From Microbulbifer sp. TB1203 (GTDB lineage Bacteria > Pseudomonadota > Gammaproteobacteria > Pseudomonadales > Cellvibrionaceae), in NCBI RefSeq assembly GCF_030997045.1, contig NZ_CP116899.1:1116001-1180000 (forward strand): DNA of 64,000 nucleotides. The letters are read 5' to 3'. Positions within the stretch are counted from its first letter, which is position 1. Each line of letters starts with the position of its first letter. Shown one piece after another: positions 26,216 to 35,129 of the stretch. Made by a program: the position numbers and the translations under genes. The notes under the pieces are model-generated. The model did not search any database and had not been told where the DNA came from. It saw only the letters and a list, made by a program, of their open reading frames with translations.

Positions 26216-27550
26216 CTACACATTCAGCAACAAAAACTCCCGTTCCCAGGAGCTGATCACCCGGTTGAACTCCTCGTACTCGTCCCGCTTTATCGCGCTC
26301 CATGCGCGCACGAATTTCGCTCCGAACATTTCCGTGGCCTCCCTGCATTCCAGCAGGAGATTCAGGGCGTGTTCCTGGGTGCGGGGCAGGGTGATCGGCT
26401 CTTGAGAGCAGTCGCCCTCGTAGGGTGCGCTGGGTTCGACTTTGTTGATCATCCCCAGGTAGCCACAGGCCAGGGAGGCGGCAATGGCCAGATAGGGATT
26501 GCAGTCGGCGCCGGGGAAGCGGTTCTCCAGGCGCTTGCCCTGGGGCGAACTGTCCGGCACCCGCAGGCCGGTGGTGCGGTTGTCGTAACCCCAGTGCAGG
26601 CTCGTGGGCGCAGCCATCTCCGGGGTGAAGCGCCGGTAGGAGTTCACGTTGGGGGCAAAGAAAGAAATAAAGCCGGGGATATACTGCTGCATGCCGCCGA
26701 TGAAGTGCAGGAAGATGTCATTTTCCTCGCCGCGGTCGTCCACAAAAATATTCTTGCCGGTCTCCGTATCGATGATGCTCTGGTGCAGGTGCAGCGCGCT
26801 GCCGGGCTCGTCCTCCATCGGCTTGGCCATAAAGGTGGCGTAGATGCCGTGGCGGAGGGCGGTTTCGCGCACGGTGCGTTTGAAGGTAAACACCTGGTCT
26901 GCAAGCTTCAGCGGGTCGCCGTGCAGGAAATTGATTTCCATCTGCGCGGTGCCGGACTCGTGGATCAGCGTATCCACATCCAGGCCCTGCGCCTCACAGA
27001 AATCGTACATGTCCTCGATGATCGGCTCGTACTCGTTGGCCGCGTCGATACTGTAGGACTGGCGGGTTTTCTCCGTGCGACCGGAGCGGCCCACCGGGGC
27101 GGAGAGTTTTTCGTCCGGGTCCAGGTTGCGCTTGACCAGGTAGAATTCCACCTCCGGCGCGACGATGGGTTTCCAGCCCCTGGCCGCGTATTTGTCCAGC
27201 ACGAACTTGAGAATGTTGCGCGTGCTGATGGGGTGGGGCTCGCCGTCGCGGGTGTAGCAGTCGTGAATGATCTGCGCGGTGGGCTCGTTGGCCCAGGGGT
27301 TCAGGCGGATGGAGTCCGGGTCCGGCATCAGCAGCATATCGGTATCCGCCGGGTCCACCAGTTCGTTGTGCTCGTCGACATAGTCACCGGTGACCGTCTG
27401 TACCAGGATACTTTCCGGCAGGCGGCTGTCTTCGGTGAGGAATTTGTCCGTAGGGGTAAATTTGCCCCGCGCATTGCCGGACATATCGGGCACCAGGCAC
27501 TCCACTTCGGAAATATCGTGTTCCGCGAGCCACTGTGTAATCTTGTCCAT
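26216..27550 (-). CDS. puuA: Glutamine synthetase-like gamma-glutamylpolyamine ligase
   Basis: Cytoplasmic enzyme of 444 residues in the type I glutamine synthetase superfamily. It likely joins glutamate to putrescine or another amine using ATP. Motifs seen: VAPEVEFYLV (metal-binding Glu region), ESGTAQMEINF, GSALHLHQSI and NRFPGADCNPYLAIAASLACG. The ADP-ribosylation/adenylylation tail of true GlnA is absent. Start chosen at ATG 27550 (MDKITQWLAEH) with AGGTG upstream; a 15-codon longer frame has no ribosome site. Divergent from a puuB-like oxidase 166 bases away, which supports the Puu-type role over nitrogen assimilation. PuuC, PuuD and the transporter are not in this window. Confidence 0.8.
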   Translation of the reverse strand: MDKITQWLAEHDISEVECLVPDMSGNARGKFTPTDKFLTEDSRLPESILVQTVTGDYVDEHNELVDPADTDMLLMPDPDSIRLNPWANEPTAQIIHDCYTRDGEPHPISTRNILKFVLDKYAARGWKPIVAPEVEFYLVKRNLDPDEKLSAPVGRSGRTEKTRQSYSIDAANEYEPIIEDMYDFCEAQGLDVDTLIHESGTAQMEINFLHGDPLKLADQVFTFKRTVRETALRHGIYATFMAKPMEDEPGSALHLHQSIIDTETGKNIFVDDRGEENDIFLHFIGGMQQYIPGFISFFAPNVNSYRRFTPEMAAPTSLHWGYDNRTTGLRVPDSSPQGKRLENRFPGADCNPYLAIAASLACGYLGMINKVEPSAPYEGDCSQEPITLPRTQEHALNLLLECREATEMFGAKFVRAWSAIKRDEYEEFNRVISSWEREFLLLNV

Positions 27551-27716
27551 GTTGCACCTAGCGTGAAAAAGGTCGTCCGAGGGTAGTATAAGCATGGCCG
27601 GCAGCGCACCCCGCCACTGACTTTGATTATGTCAAGAAACCGAATTATTATTCAACTTAAATTGAGTCGTGGTTTCGGTTTTGCGCCGATGCCCAGCGTT
27701 GAGAGAGAAGCTGCCT

Positions 27717-29024
27717 ATGACCGCCTCCGGCACAGTAACCAAACTGGTCGGCCACGTTGACTCCTATTACGCCGCCAGCGCCAATCGGGCTCCGGTATAT
27801 CCGGCGCTCGAGGGTACTGTGGAGGCGGATGTGTGTGTGATCGGCGCCGGCTACACGGGCCTGTCTTCCGCTCTTCACTTGGCTGAGCGCGGCTACAAGG
27901 TGGTGGTGCTGGAGGCCGAGCGGGTGGCCTGGGGTGCCTCCGGACGCAACGGCGGTCACGTGGGCGTGGGCCAACGCCGCGGCCAGGAGGACCTGGAGAA
28001 AATGCTCGGCCGGCACACCGCCAAATGCCTGTGGGATATGAGTGTAGAGGCGGTGCAGTTGGTGGAAGCGCTGATCCACAGGCACGAGATCCGATGCGAC
28101 CTGAAGCGCGGTATTATGCACCTGGCCGCGAAGCGCAGCCACAATGAGCACCTGAAAGACGAAGTGGAACTACTGCGGGAGCGTTATGGCTACGAGCAGA
28201 TACGCTATGCGGACGAAGAGGAGGTCCGTTCGCTGGTGGGTTCGGAGCGCTACTTCGGGGCCCAGATCGACAGCGGTTCCCTGCATCTGCACCCACTGAA
28301 TTTCGCCCTGGGGCTGGCGGACGCCGCCGCCGCGGCCGGAGTGCAGTTCTATGAGCACAGCCGGGTAACCCGTTACCTCGGAGTCTCTCCCTGCACAGTG
28401 GAAACCTCTAAAGGGCGGGTCAAGGCCGGGAAGGTGGTGCTGGCCTGCAACGGCTATCTGGGCAAACTGGAGACGCGCATGGCGGGCAAGATCATGCCCA
28501 TCAACAATTTCGTACTGGCTACCGAGCCGCTGTCGGAGTCCCTGGCAAAAGAGTTGATTGCCAACGACTACGCCCTGCAGGACACCTTGTTCGTAATCGA
28601 CTACTGGAAGCTCTCCGGCGACAACCGGCTGATTTTCGGCGGCGGCGAAAACTACTCTTCCAGATTTCCGCAGGATATCCGCAGCTTCGTGCGCGAATAT
28701 ATGCTGCGGGTTTACCCGCAGCTGGCGGACACGCAAATAGATTTCGGGTGGGGCGGTACCCTGGCGATCACCCTCAATCGCATGCCCCACCTGGGGCGCC
28801 TGGAGCCCAATGTGTTTTACAGCCAGGGCTACTCCGGCCACGGCGTACCCACCGCCACTCTTGCCGGAAAGTTGATCGCCGAAGTGATCGCGGGCACGGA
28901 GGAGCGCTTTGATATATTGGCGCAAATTCAAACACCGACCTTCCCGGGCGGTACACTACTGCGCTGGCCGGCGCTGGTGGCAGGGATGCTCTATTACAGC
29001 CTGAAAGACAAGCTGGGGCGGTGA
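27717..29024 (+). CDS. puuB: FAD-dependent gamma-glutamylputrescine oxidase-like protein
   Basis: DAO-family flavoprotein of 435 residues, expected to oxidise gamma-glutamylputrescine to the aldehyde with release of ammonia and peroxide. The FAD-binding Rossmann motif is at residues 38-68 (VCVIGAGYTGLSSALHLAE, Glu at the strand 2 end). Also seen: GASGRNGGHVGVGQRRGQ, DIRSFVREYM and the C-terminal YSQGYSGHGVPTATLAGKL that closes the FAD site, all typical of PuuB/OrdL proteins. ATG 27717 with GAGAGAG upstream. Divergent from the puuA-like gene. 170 bases before a TonB receptor on the same strand. Confidence 0.85.
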   Translation: MTASGTVTKLVGHVDSYYAASANRAPVYPALEGTVEADVCVIGAGYTGLSSALHLAERGYKVVVLEAERVAWGASGRNGGHVGVGQRRGQEDLEKMLGRHTAKCLWDMSVEAVQLVEALIHRHEIRCDLKRGIMHLAAKRSHNEHLKDEVELLRERYGYEQIRYADEEEVRSLVGSERYFGAQIDSGSLHLHPLNFALGLADAAAAAGVQFYEHSRVTRYLGVSPCTVETSKGRVKAGKVVLACNGYLGKLETRMAGKIMPINNFVLATEPLSESLAKELIANDYALQDTLFVIDYWKLSGDNRLIFGGGENYSSRFPQDIRSFVREYMLRVYPQLADTQIDFGWGGTLAITLNRMPHLGRLEPNVFYSQGYSGHGVPTATLAGKLIAEVIAGTEERFDILAQIQTPTFPGGTLLRWPALVAGMLYYSLKDKLGR

Positions 29025-29194
29025 TCAATTGCAATAGTCGACGCGGGATCCTCGGCGTTTCCTTTTGTTGTTGATAATTGAACAATTATTCGGTTTGTGG
29101 GATAACAGACATTCCAGGTTTACTCGCTGGGGTACAGCTATCGGCGGTATCGGATGCGCAGCCCCCTGATAAAAACAATGACGGGGATTGGCCA

Positions 29195-31519
29195 ATGCCT
29201 GATTCAAATAGACCTTTGCAGACAAGCAAATATACCCTTGCCACCGCTATTGGAGCCGCGATCATCGCCGGCGGCGGTGGGGCCGCGGCGGCGGAAATCG
29301 AAGAGGTGACGGTAACCGCGCAAATGCGCGCCGAATCGCTCAAAGACGTACCCATGGCAGTAAGCGCCTTTACCGGCGACACGGTCAGGAAAAGCAATCT
29401 GAGCGATTTCAAGGATCTGTTCGCGCTGACCCCCGGTGTCTCCGGGGAAACCAGCGACTCCTTCTTCGATTCGGTCTCCGTGCGCGGGGTCAACAACAAC
29501 AGCTTTGGCAGCGGCAGCGATCCGGCCCTGGGCGTATTCCTCGACGGCGTCTACCAGAGCCGCACCGGCGCCACGCCCAGTATGTACGACCTGGAGCGGG
29601 TGGAAGTGGTGAAGGGACCACAGGGCACCCTGTTTGGACGCAACACCGCCTCCGGCGCCATCTCCATGGTTTCGCGCAAACCCGGCGACACTTTTGCCGG
29701 GGCAGTATCATTCGGCGCCGGCCAGTACGGGCGCCGGGAATTCGAAGGCAGCCTCGACATGCCACTGGGTGAGAGTCTGGCGGTGCGTATCGCCGGTATG
29801 CATCGGGACGAGGAAGGCCATATCGAAAACCTCGCCGGCGGCCGGGATCTGGGCGCCAGCGAGGCCGACGCAATGCGCCTCACCGCCATTTACGACGGCT
29901 TCCGGAACACCACCGTCACCCTGATGGCTCAGTACGAGGACCGCAACGGAGACGGCACCATCTATCGCGCGCTGGATACAGAAGGCGACTACGACCAGGT
30001 CTACAACGACACTACCGGCAAAGACGAATCGGAGATCGGCGATGTGATACTCACTATCGAGCACGATTTCGCCGGCGGCGCCACCCTGACCTCGATAACC
30101 GGCTATAAAACCCATAACTACACCTACGTCGAGGACTTCGACGGCACCGGCGACCCCATCGATACCTTTGTGCGCGACCAGTCCGGAGATTTCTTCAGCC
30201 AGGAATTCCGCCTGGCCTCCAACAACAGCGGAATCTTCAATTACGTGCTCGGCGCCTCCTATTATCGGGAGGATATCGATGCCTTCTTCGCCGGTGTCGA
30301 TCACGAGGACTTTATCTGCGATGGCATCTACGCCGACGAGTGGGAAGCGGGGCTGGATACCTTCGACACCTGCGACAGCCTGCCCCAGGAGGCGATCGAC
30401 GAATTCTTCGGCTTCGAGGGCGATCCCTGGGAATACGCACCGGGTCGCCTGTCCGTCGAGGCAGCGGACACCGCCGGCGACTACTCCGGTTGGGGCATCT
30501 TCGCCAACACCACCGTCGATTTCACCGATGCCACCAGTCTGGGCCTGGGTCTGCGCTACACCCGGGACGAAAAGACCTACGCCGTGGACTCCCCCTGGCC
30601 GGACACCTGGACGGGCGGTTGGAACTACCAGGTGATGTACACCGACGGCTCCATCACCGGGGAGGACACCTGGAGCAATATCTCTGGCCGCGCCACCCTT
30701 AGCCACGACTTCAGCGATGCGCTTACCGCCTACGCCAGCGTGGCTACCGGCTACAAGTCCGGCGGTTTTGATTATCTCTCCTACCGCGTCACCGATCCGG
30801 CCTTCGATGAAGACGCGGAGGCGTGGATGGAGGAAAACGAGTGGACAGTGGACGCCAGCAACGCTGAACCTTTCAAGTTCGACGAGGAGAAGGTGCTTTC
30901 CTACGAACTGGGCCTCAAGGCACGCCTGCTCGACAACCGCCTGGCGATCAACGCCGCGGCCTTCCAGTACACCTACGATGACCTGCAGAAGGCTTTCTTT
31001 ATTGGCGCCGCCGCGGTCACCCGCAATGTGGGCGAGTCCGAAGGGCAGGGCCTGGAGGTGGATGCCCGCTGGCTAATCACCGACAACCTGGACCTCTACC
31101 TGGGCCTGGCGTGGCTGGATACAGAGTTTTCCGGCGCGCCGGAAGAGCTCTGTGGAAACTGCGACGGCAACGAAATGGCTTTCTCACCGGACTTTTCCTC
31201 CGCCACGGTGCTCACCTACAGGCGCGACACCGGCGTCGGGGAAATGTCCGTCTCCGCCGAGTACACCTTCACTGCCGAACAGTTTTCCGACCTGGAAAAT
31301 ACCGAGACGGTAAAACTGGACAGCCGCGATGTGATCAACCTGCGCCTGTCGCTGACCTCCCCGGAAGACAGCTGGACTGCCGGTGTCTACGTGGAAAACC
31401 TGCTCGACGAAGAGTATTACCACTGGGGCTACGCGGAGGCGCTGTACAATCTACCGGCCACCAGCACAGACCCGTCCCGCGGGCGGGTTGCCGGAGTGGA
31501 CCTAGGCTACCGCTTCTGA
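29195..31519 (+). CDS. TonB-dependent outer-membrane receptor
   Basis: Outer-membrane active transporter, 774 residues. ATG 29195 follows GGGGATTGG; a longer frame from 29078 lacks a signal peptide at its start. N-terminal signal region (SKYTLATAIGAAIIAGGG), TonB box EEVTVTA at about 36-42, plug domain (about 50-165; VKGPQGTLFGRNTASGAI), then a beta-barrel of repeated strands with an acidic extracellular loop region (about 360-440) and a terminal aromatic GYRF. Type resembles receptors of sphingomonads and Cellvibrionales often linked to degradation of small organics. Following puuB at 170 bases, it may import an amine or amide substrate, but position is the only argument. Confidence 0.9.
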   Translation: MPDSNRPLQTSKYTLATAIGAAIIAGGGGAAAAEIEEVTVTAQMRAESLKDVPMAVSAFTGDTVRKSNLSDFKDLFALTPGVSGETSDSFFDSVSVRGVNNNSFGSGSDPALGVFLDGVYQSRTGATPSMYDLERVEVVKGPQGTLFGRNTASGAISMVSRKPGDTFAGAVSFGAGQYGRREFEGSLDMPLGESLAVRIAGMHRDEEGHIENLAGGRDLGASEADAMRLTAIYDGFRNTTVTLMAQYEDRNGDGTIYRALDTEGDYDQVYNDTTGKDESEIGDVILTIEHDFAGGATLTSITGYKTHNYTYVEDFDGTGDPIDTFVRDQSGDFFSQEFRLASNNSGIFNYVLGASYYREDIDAFFAGVDHEDFICDGIYADEWEAGLDTFDTCDSLPQEAIDEFFGFEGDPWEYAPGRLSVEAADTAGDYSGWGIFANTTVDFTDATSLGLGLRYTRDEKTYAVDSPWPDTWTGGWNYQVMYTDGSITGEDTWSNISGRATLSHDFSDALTAYASVATGYKSGGFDYLSYRVTDPAFDEDAEAWMEENEWTVDASNAEPFKFDEEKVLSYELGLKARLLDNRLAINAAAFQYTYDDLQKAFFIGAAAVTRNVGESEGQGLEVDARWLITDNLDLYLGLAWLDTEFSGAPEELCGNCDGNEMAFSPDFSSATVLTYRRDTGVGEMSVSAEYTFTAEQFSDLENTETVKLDSRDVINLRLSLTSPEDSWTAGVYVENLLDEEYYHWGYAEALYNLPATSTDPSRGRVAGVDLGYRF

Positions 31520-32003
31520 GAGGGGCCGTAGGGGCGAACCTTGTGTTCGCTCTTGTGCCGTTGGCACTGAGGCCGGAGCCCTGAAGCCAGTTTCATGGCG
31601 CCCCTGCTACCGGGGGCTTTTTGCGGGACACGGGCTGGGCGCCCCCCCTTAATCCATCCCTGGAGGCTTGTCCGCGAGGTCCCTCTCGCAGACAAAACGG
31701 CAGGACTGCCGTTTTGGACGCCGAAGGCGCCCGAAGGGCGAGGGCCATGGATGGCCCGAGTCACAGTCCCGCAAAAAGCCCCCGGCATCAGGGTCTTCGC
31801 ATTTAGACTGGTGCTTGACCGACCTTACACATTGATCGTTCCATCCCTCACAGGATGAGCCAACAGAGAACCGGCGCGGTGCGCCGGTTTTTCATTCGGG
31901 CCATCCATAACCTCACCCCGCGGACAGCCTTCGGCTGTACAAAACGGCAGTCCTGCGATTTTGTCATGGTAAACTGCGGTCCTCCGACAGAGGAAGGTGA
32001 GTT
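31520..32003. other. Repeat-rich intergenic region
   Basis: No gene seen. It starts with a 'gtaggggcgaaccttgtgttcgc' type sequence related to those at 23395 and 33585, holds a 176-base element with 20-bp inverted ends, and ends with palindromes just before the TetR gene (acagccttcggctgt near 31924 and a caaaacggcag hairpin). Confidence 0.6.
31610..31785. repeat. Short element bounded by a perfect 20-bp inverted repeat
   Basis: ccgggggctttttgcgggac (31610-31629) is the exact complement of 31766-31785. Inside is a second hairpin, caaaacggcag / ctgccgttttg (31693-31716), whose relative recurs at 31939-31964. It could be a MITE-like sequence or a pair of oppositely oriented repeat units. Pieces of the outer sequence (ccctgctaccgggg) also occur at 33656 and 38058. 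Confidence 0.7.
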
Positions 32004-32684
32004 TTGTCCAACGCAGAGCAGAGAAAGCGCAGAAGCCAGCTTGCCCCCCGGCGCGAACCGGTGCAGGCCCGCGCCCGCGAGCGCACCCGGCAGATACTGG
32101 ACACCACCGGGCGGTTGCTGGAAGAGGTGGGCTTGAACGATCTCACCACCATTCTGATCGCGAAAGAACTCGGCGTTTCCGTCGGCTCCCTGTACCACTA
32201 CTTCCCCAACAAGCACGCCATCCTTTACGCCATGGGCGAGCAGTGGCTGGCCAGTATGACCACTGCGCTGGAAGAACTGGCCGGGGAGGACCTGGAGCAA
32301 TTGTCCCTGGAGGCGTTCCTCGACCAGCTGTTGGAAAAACTGATCGCCGTCTACCGGGAGCAGCGCGGCCTGTTGCCGCTGGTGCAGGCCATGTGGGGAA
32401 TTCCGGAGCTGCACGAACTGGACGAGCGCCACGACGAACTGGTGATCAGCCATCTGATGGCGATGTTCGCCCGCCTGGGTTTCACTTGTCCGCCCAACGA
32501 AATGAACCGCCTGTCCCGCGCCACCCTGGAGTGCTGCCATGCGCTCTTCCTGGTGATCGTGAACCAGAAGGGCATCCGCTCCCGGCGCACTCGCGACGAT
32601 CTGCACTTGATGCTGCTCACCATGTTGCAATCCCATCGGAACGAGAGCCGCCCGGGCGGCCGCAACGACGTGGAGGCGCCGTGA
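32004..32684 (+). CDS. TetR family transcriptional regulator
   Basis: Protein of 226 residues with an N-terminal TetR helix-turn-helix at about residues 25-75 (ILDTTGRLLEEVGLNDLTT, then ELGVSVGSLYHYFPNKHAIL). The C-terminal ligand domain carries no recognisable signature. Start is TTG 32004 with a GAGGAAGG site 8 bases upstream; no ATG fits. Its stop overlaps the start of the 5'-nucleotidase gene (GTGA), so the two are cotranscribed and probably coupled. Hairpins directly upstream (31924-31964) are repeat-derived but may act as operator-proximal structure. Confidence 0.9.
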   Translation: MSNAEQRKRRSQLAPRREPVQARARERTRQILDTTGRLLEEVGLNDLTTILIAKELGVSVGSLYHYFPNKHAILYAMGEQWLASMTTALEELAGEDLEQLSLEAFLDQLLEKLIAVYREQRGLLPLVQAMWGIPELHELDERHDELVISHLMAMFARLGFTCPPNEMNRLSRATLECCHALFLVIVNQKGIRSRRTRDDLHLMLLTMLQSHRNESRPGGRNDVEAP

Positions 32685-33586
32685 GCACTCAGCTGAGCGA
32701 CAAACTTGTGATCGCCATTTCCTCCCGGGCCCTGTTCAATCTCGGTGACAGCCACCGGGTGTTCGAGGAGCAGGGGCTGGAAGCTTTTGCGGCCTACCAG
32801 ATAGATCACGAGAACGACGTACTGGAGAAAGGTGACGCCTTCCCGTTGGTGCAGAAATTTCTGCAGATCAACCAGCGCCTTGAGGAGCCGCGGGTGGAGG
32901 TGATACTGCTGTCCCGCAATAGCGCCGACACCGGCCTGCGGGTATTCAACTCCATCGAACACTACGGCCTGGACATCACCCGCGCGGCTTTCTGCAATGG
33001 CCAGAGCCCCTGGCGCTATATCGCGCCCTTCGGCTGCCATCTATTCCTGTCCAGCGACGGCAGCGACGTGCGTGGGGCCCTGGAACGGGGCGTGGCGGCG
33101 GCCACCCTGGTTGCCGGCAGTTCCCACGAGCGGGACGACGACACCCTGCGCTTCGCCTTCGACGGCGACGCAGTGATTTTCTCCGACGAGGCGGAGCAGA
33201 TCTTCAAGCGCGACGGCCTCGCCGCCTTCGCCGCCGCCGAGCGCGCCTCGGCGCAGCAGCCCCTGGGTGGCGGCCCCTTCAAGGGATTTCTCGAGGCGTT
33301 GCAGCAGTTGCAGGCGGAGTTCGCTGCCGAATCCTGCCCGATCCGCACCGCGCTGGTCACCGCCCGTTCGGCACCGGCCCACGAGCGGGTAATCCGCACC
33401 CTGCGCGCCTGGAATATCCGTATCGACGAATCGGTATTCCTGGGAGGCCTGCCCAAGGGCGAATTTCTCCGCGCCTTCGGTGCCGATGTCTTCTTTGACG
33501 ACCAGCCTGCCCACTGCGCCTCCGCGGCGGAACACGTGGCTACCGGCCACGTCCCCCACGGCGTGGCCAACGAGCCGGTATCGTAG
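32681..33586 (+). CDS. 5'-nucleotidase (cytosolic type I-like)
   Basis: Protein of 301 residues of the bacterial 5'-nucleotidase family (PF06189-type) that removes phosphate from nucleoside monophosphates. Seen: KLVIAISSRALFNLGDSHRVFE at the N-terminus, a VILLSRNSADTGLRVFNSI block, GDAVIFSDEAEQIF and FGADVFFDDQPAH, the acidic motif regions typical of the family. GTG start at 32681 inside the TetR stop codon. The pairing with a TetR regulator suggests nucleotide or nucleoside-related control, but this is inference. Confidence 0.85.
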   Translation: MSTQLSDKLVIAISSRALFNLGDSHRVFEEQGLEAFAAYQIDHENDVLEKGDAFPLVQKFLQINQRLEEPRVEVILLSRNSADTGLRVFNSIEHYGLDITRAAFCNGQSPWRYIAPFGCHLFLSSDGSDVRGALERGVAAATLVAGSSHERDDDTLRFAFDGDAVIFSDEAEQIFKRDGLAAFAAAERASAQQPLGGGPFKGFLEALQQLQAEFAAESCPIRTALVTARSAPAHERVIRTLRAWNIRIDESVFLGGLPKGEFLRAFGADVFFDDQPAHCASAAEHVATGHVPHGVANEPVS

Positions 33587-33700
33587 GAGCGAAGCTCGTG
33601 TTCGCCTTTGTCTTTGGCCCCCTGAGGCTCGAACCCTGTAGCCGGCTTCGTGGCGGTCCTGCTACCGGGACTTCACATTTAGTTCGCCCCTACAGGGTTT
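33587..33700. repeat. Dispersed repeat between converging genes
   Basis: Starts gtaggagcgaagctcgtgtt and contains cctgctaccgggacttcac and ttcgcccctacagggtt. Related sequences lie at 31528-31620 and 38050-38090. No gene. Confidence 0.5.
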
Positions 33701-34405
33701 TCAAAAGGCCCGATCATTGAATTCCGGATCGTACTGGCGGAAATAGGCGGCCAGCGATTGATGGGGCTCCACCTGAAACTGCTCGCCGGTCAGCCCTGCG
33801 CCTAGGATACGGTCCAGTCGGAACAACCGGTGGTCGTCGCGCAGCCGGCACCAGGCGAGCAGCGTCCAGGCCGCCCCCCAGTAAATCAGCCCCAGGGGAT
33901 TGCAGTGCCGTTGAGAGCGCTTTCCCTGTTCATCTTCGTAGTCCAGCCATAACATCTCCCGGGCTTTGACTGCCTGGCGAATCAGCGCGCCGAAGCGGGC
34001 CTTTTCGCGGCGGTGCAGGTCCGGGACAAGAAGGGTAGCCCGCTGGTGGTCCTGTTCCTGCACGACCCTGTCCGGCAGTACCGAGCGGATCTTGTGCAGC
34101 GCCGAATCCGCGGCGCTGCCGATATCCTCATCGCCCCAGCCCTGCACCATGCGTACGCCCAGCAGCAGCGCCTCCAGTTCCTCCTCGCTGAACATCAGCG
34201 GCGGGATAAACGATCCCTGCCGCAGCCGATAACCGACGCCCGCTTCTCCCTCCACCGGTACGCCGGACAGCACCAGCGACTGCATGTCCCGGTACAGGGT
34301 CCGCTCCGATACCCCCAACCGCTCCGCCAGGGCGCGGGCGGTAATGGCGGAACGGCGGGCGCGCAGCAGAGTCAGCAATTGCAGCAGTCGTTCGGATTTT
34401 TTCAT
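33701..34405 (-). CDS. YafY-type WYL-domain transcriptional regulator
   Basis: Cytoplasmic DNA-binding protein of 234 residues. Helix-turn-helix of HTH_11 type at about 1-60 (LTLLRARRSAITARALAERL, SERTLYRDMQSL) followed by the WYL domain at about 130-200 (LWLDYEDEQGKR, CNPLGLIYWGAAWTLLAWC, FRLDRI). Such proteins sense small ligands through the WYL domain. ATG 34405 on the minus strand. It lies 69 bases downstream of the VOC gene on the same strand and is probably cotranscribed with it, so it may control it. Confidence 0.9.
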   Translation of the reverse strand: MKKSERLLQLLTLLRARRSAITARALAERLGVSERTLYRDMQSLVLSGVPVEGEAGVGYRLRQGSFIPPLMFSEEELEALLLGVRMVQGWGDEDIGSAADSALHKIRSVLPDRVVQEQDHQRATLLVPDLHRREKARFGALIRQAVKAREMLWLDYEDEQGKRSQRHCNPLGLIYWGAAWTLLAWCRLRDDHRLFRLDRILGAGLTGEQFQVEPHQSLAAYFRQYDPEFNDRAF

Positions 34406-34474
34406 CGGGGCAGGGCCGTGCGGATTTCCGCGAAACGATACCGGAAAGTCCGCCCCCCGACAGCCGCGCGGAAT

Positions 34475-34894
34475 TCAGCCGTGGGAGCCGGCTTTGCTCT
34501 CATCCCAATGCATGGCCTCTATTTTGTGCCCGTCCAGATCGCGTACAAAGCAGCCATAGTAGGCTTCTCCGTACTGTGGGCGGGGACCGGGTTCGCCCTC
34601 GTCGGTGGCGCCGGCGTCCAGGGCGGCGCCGTAGAAGGCATCCACCAGCTCCGGACTATCGGCCAGGAAGGCAAAGTGCACACCGTTGCCCACGCTGGCC
34701 TCCCCGCCGTTGTGGGGCGGGTGTACCCAGAATTCGGGGAAAACCTTGCCATAGGCGACAGCCTCGGGAAATTCCAGCACCCTATGCACTCCCAGTGTCC
34801 CAAACACTTTGTCGTAGAATGCCGTGGCTTCGGTAAAGCGGTTGGTTCCGATGGACACATGGCTCATCATGGAGGGGTTTTCGGTCTGGTTCAT
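34475..34894 (-). CDS. VOC (glyoxalase/bleomycin resistance) family protein
   Basis: Small protein of 139 residues with the paired beta-alpha-beta-beta-beta modules of the vicinal oxygen chelate superfamily: HVSIGTNRFTEATAFYDKVFG at the start and GCFVRDLDGHKIEAMHW at the end. His12 and the late Glu are candidate metal ligands. Substrate unknown; homologues are annotated lactoylglutathione lyase-like. The upstream start MNQTENPSM has GGAGA nearby. First gene of a pair with the YafY-type regulator. Confidence 0.85.
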   Translation of the reverse strand: MNQTENPSMMSHVSIGTNRFTEATAFYDKVFGTLGVHRVLEFPEAVAYGKVFPEFWVHPPHNGGEASVGNGVHFAFLADSPELVDAFYGAALDAGATDEGEPGPRPQYGEAYYGCFVRDLDGHKIEAMHWDESKAGSHG

Positions 34895-35060
34895 GGAAAT
34901 CTCCAGTTGGTTGACGAAGATCGCCAGGGTAAAAGAGCCTGCTGTCAGCTTGTGTCAGTAGCCTCGCCGCGAGGGGGAAATGGGTTCGGTTCACATTCCC
35001 AACTTTGAGTGATTGGCTCTCATAAGGTTTGGCTGCTATTCTTTTCTCGCATAAACTTAC

Positions 35061-35077
35061 CAAGTTTTTATAACTTG
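35061..35077. promoter_or_regulatory. Dyad in the cysB upstream region
   Basis: caagtt-tttat-aacttg forms a symmetrical site 53 bases before the cysB ATG in an AT-rich stretch. LysR proteins such as CysB usually bind here to control their own gene; the assignment is inferred from position and symmetry. Confidence 0.35.
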
Positions 35078-35129
35078 TGCAGGCGGTCACAAGCCGTTCC
35101 TGCAGAGGGAAAATCGCCAGGGAGAAACC

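Noticed and set aside
26210..27586. 458-codon plus-strand frame opposite the puuA-like gene
   Set aside because: Covers exactly the antisense of a clear glutamine synthetase-like gene; high GC third positions keep the complementary frame open.
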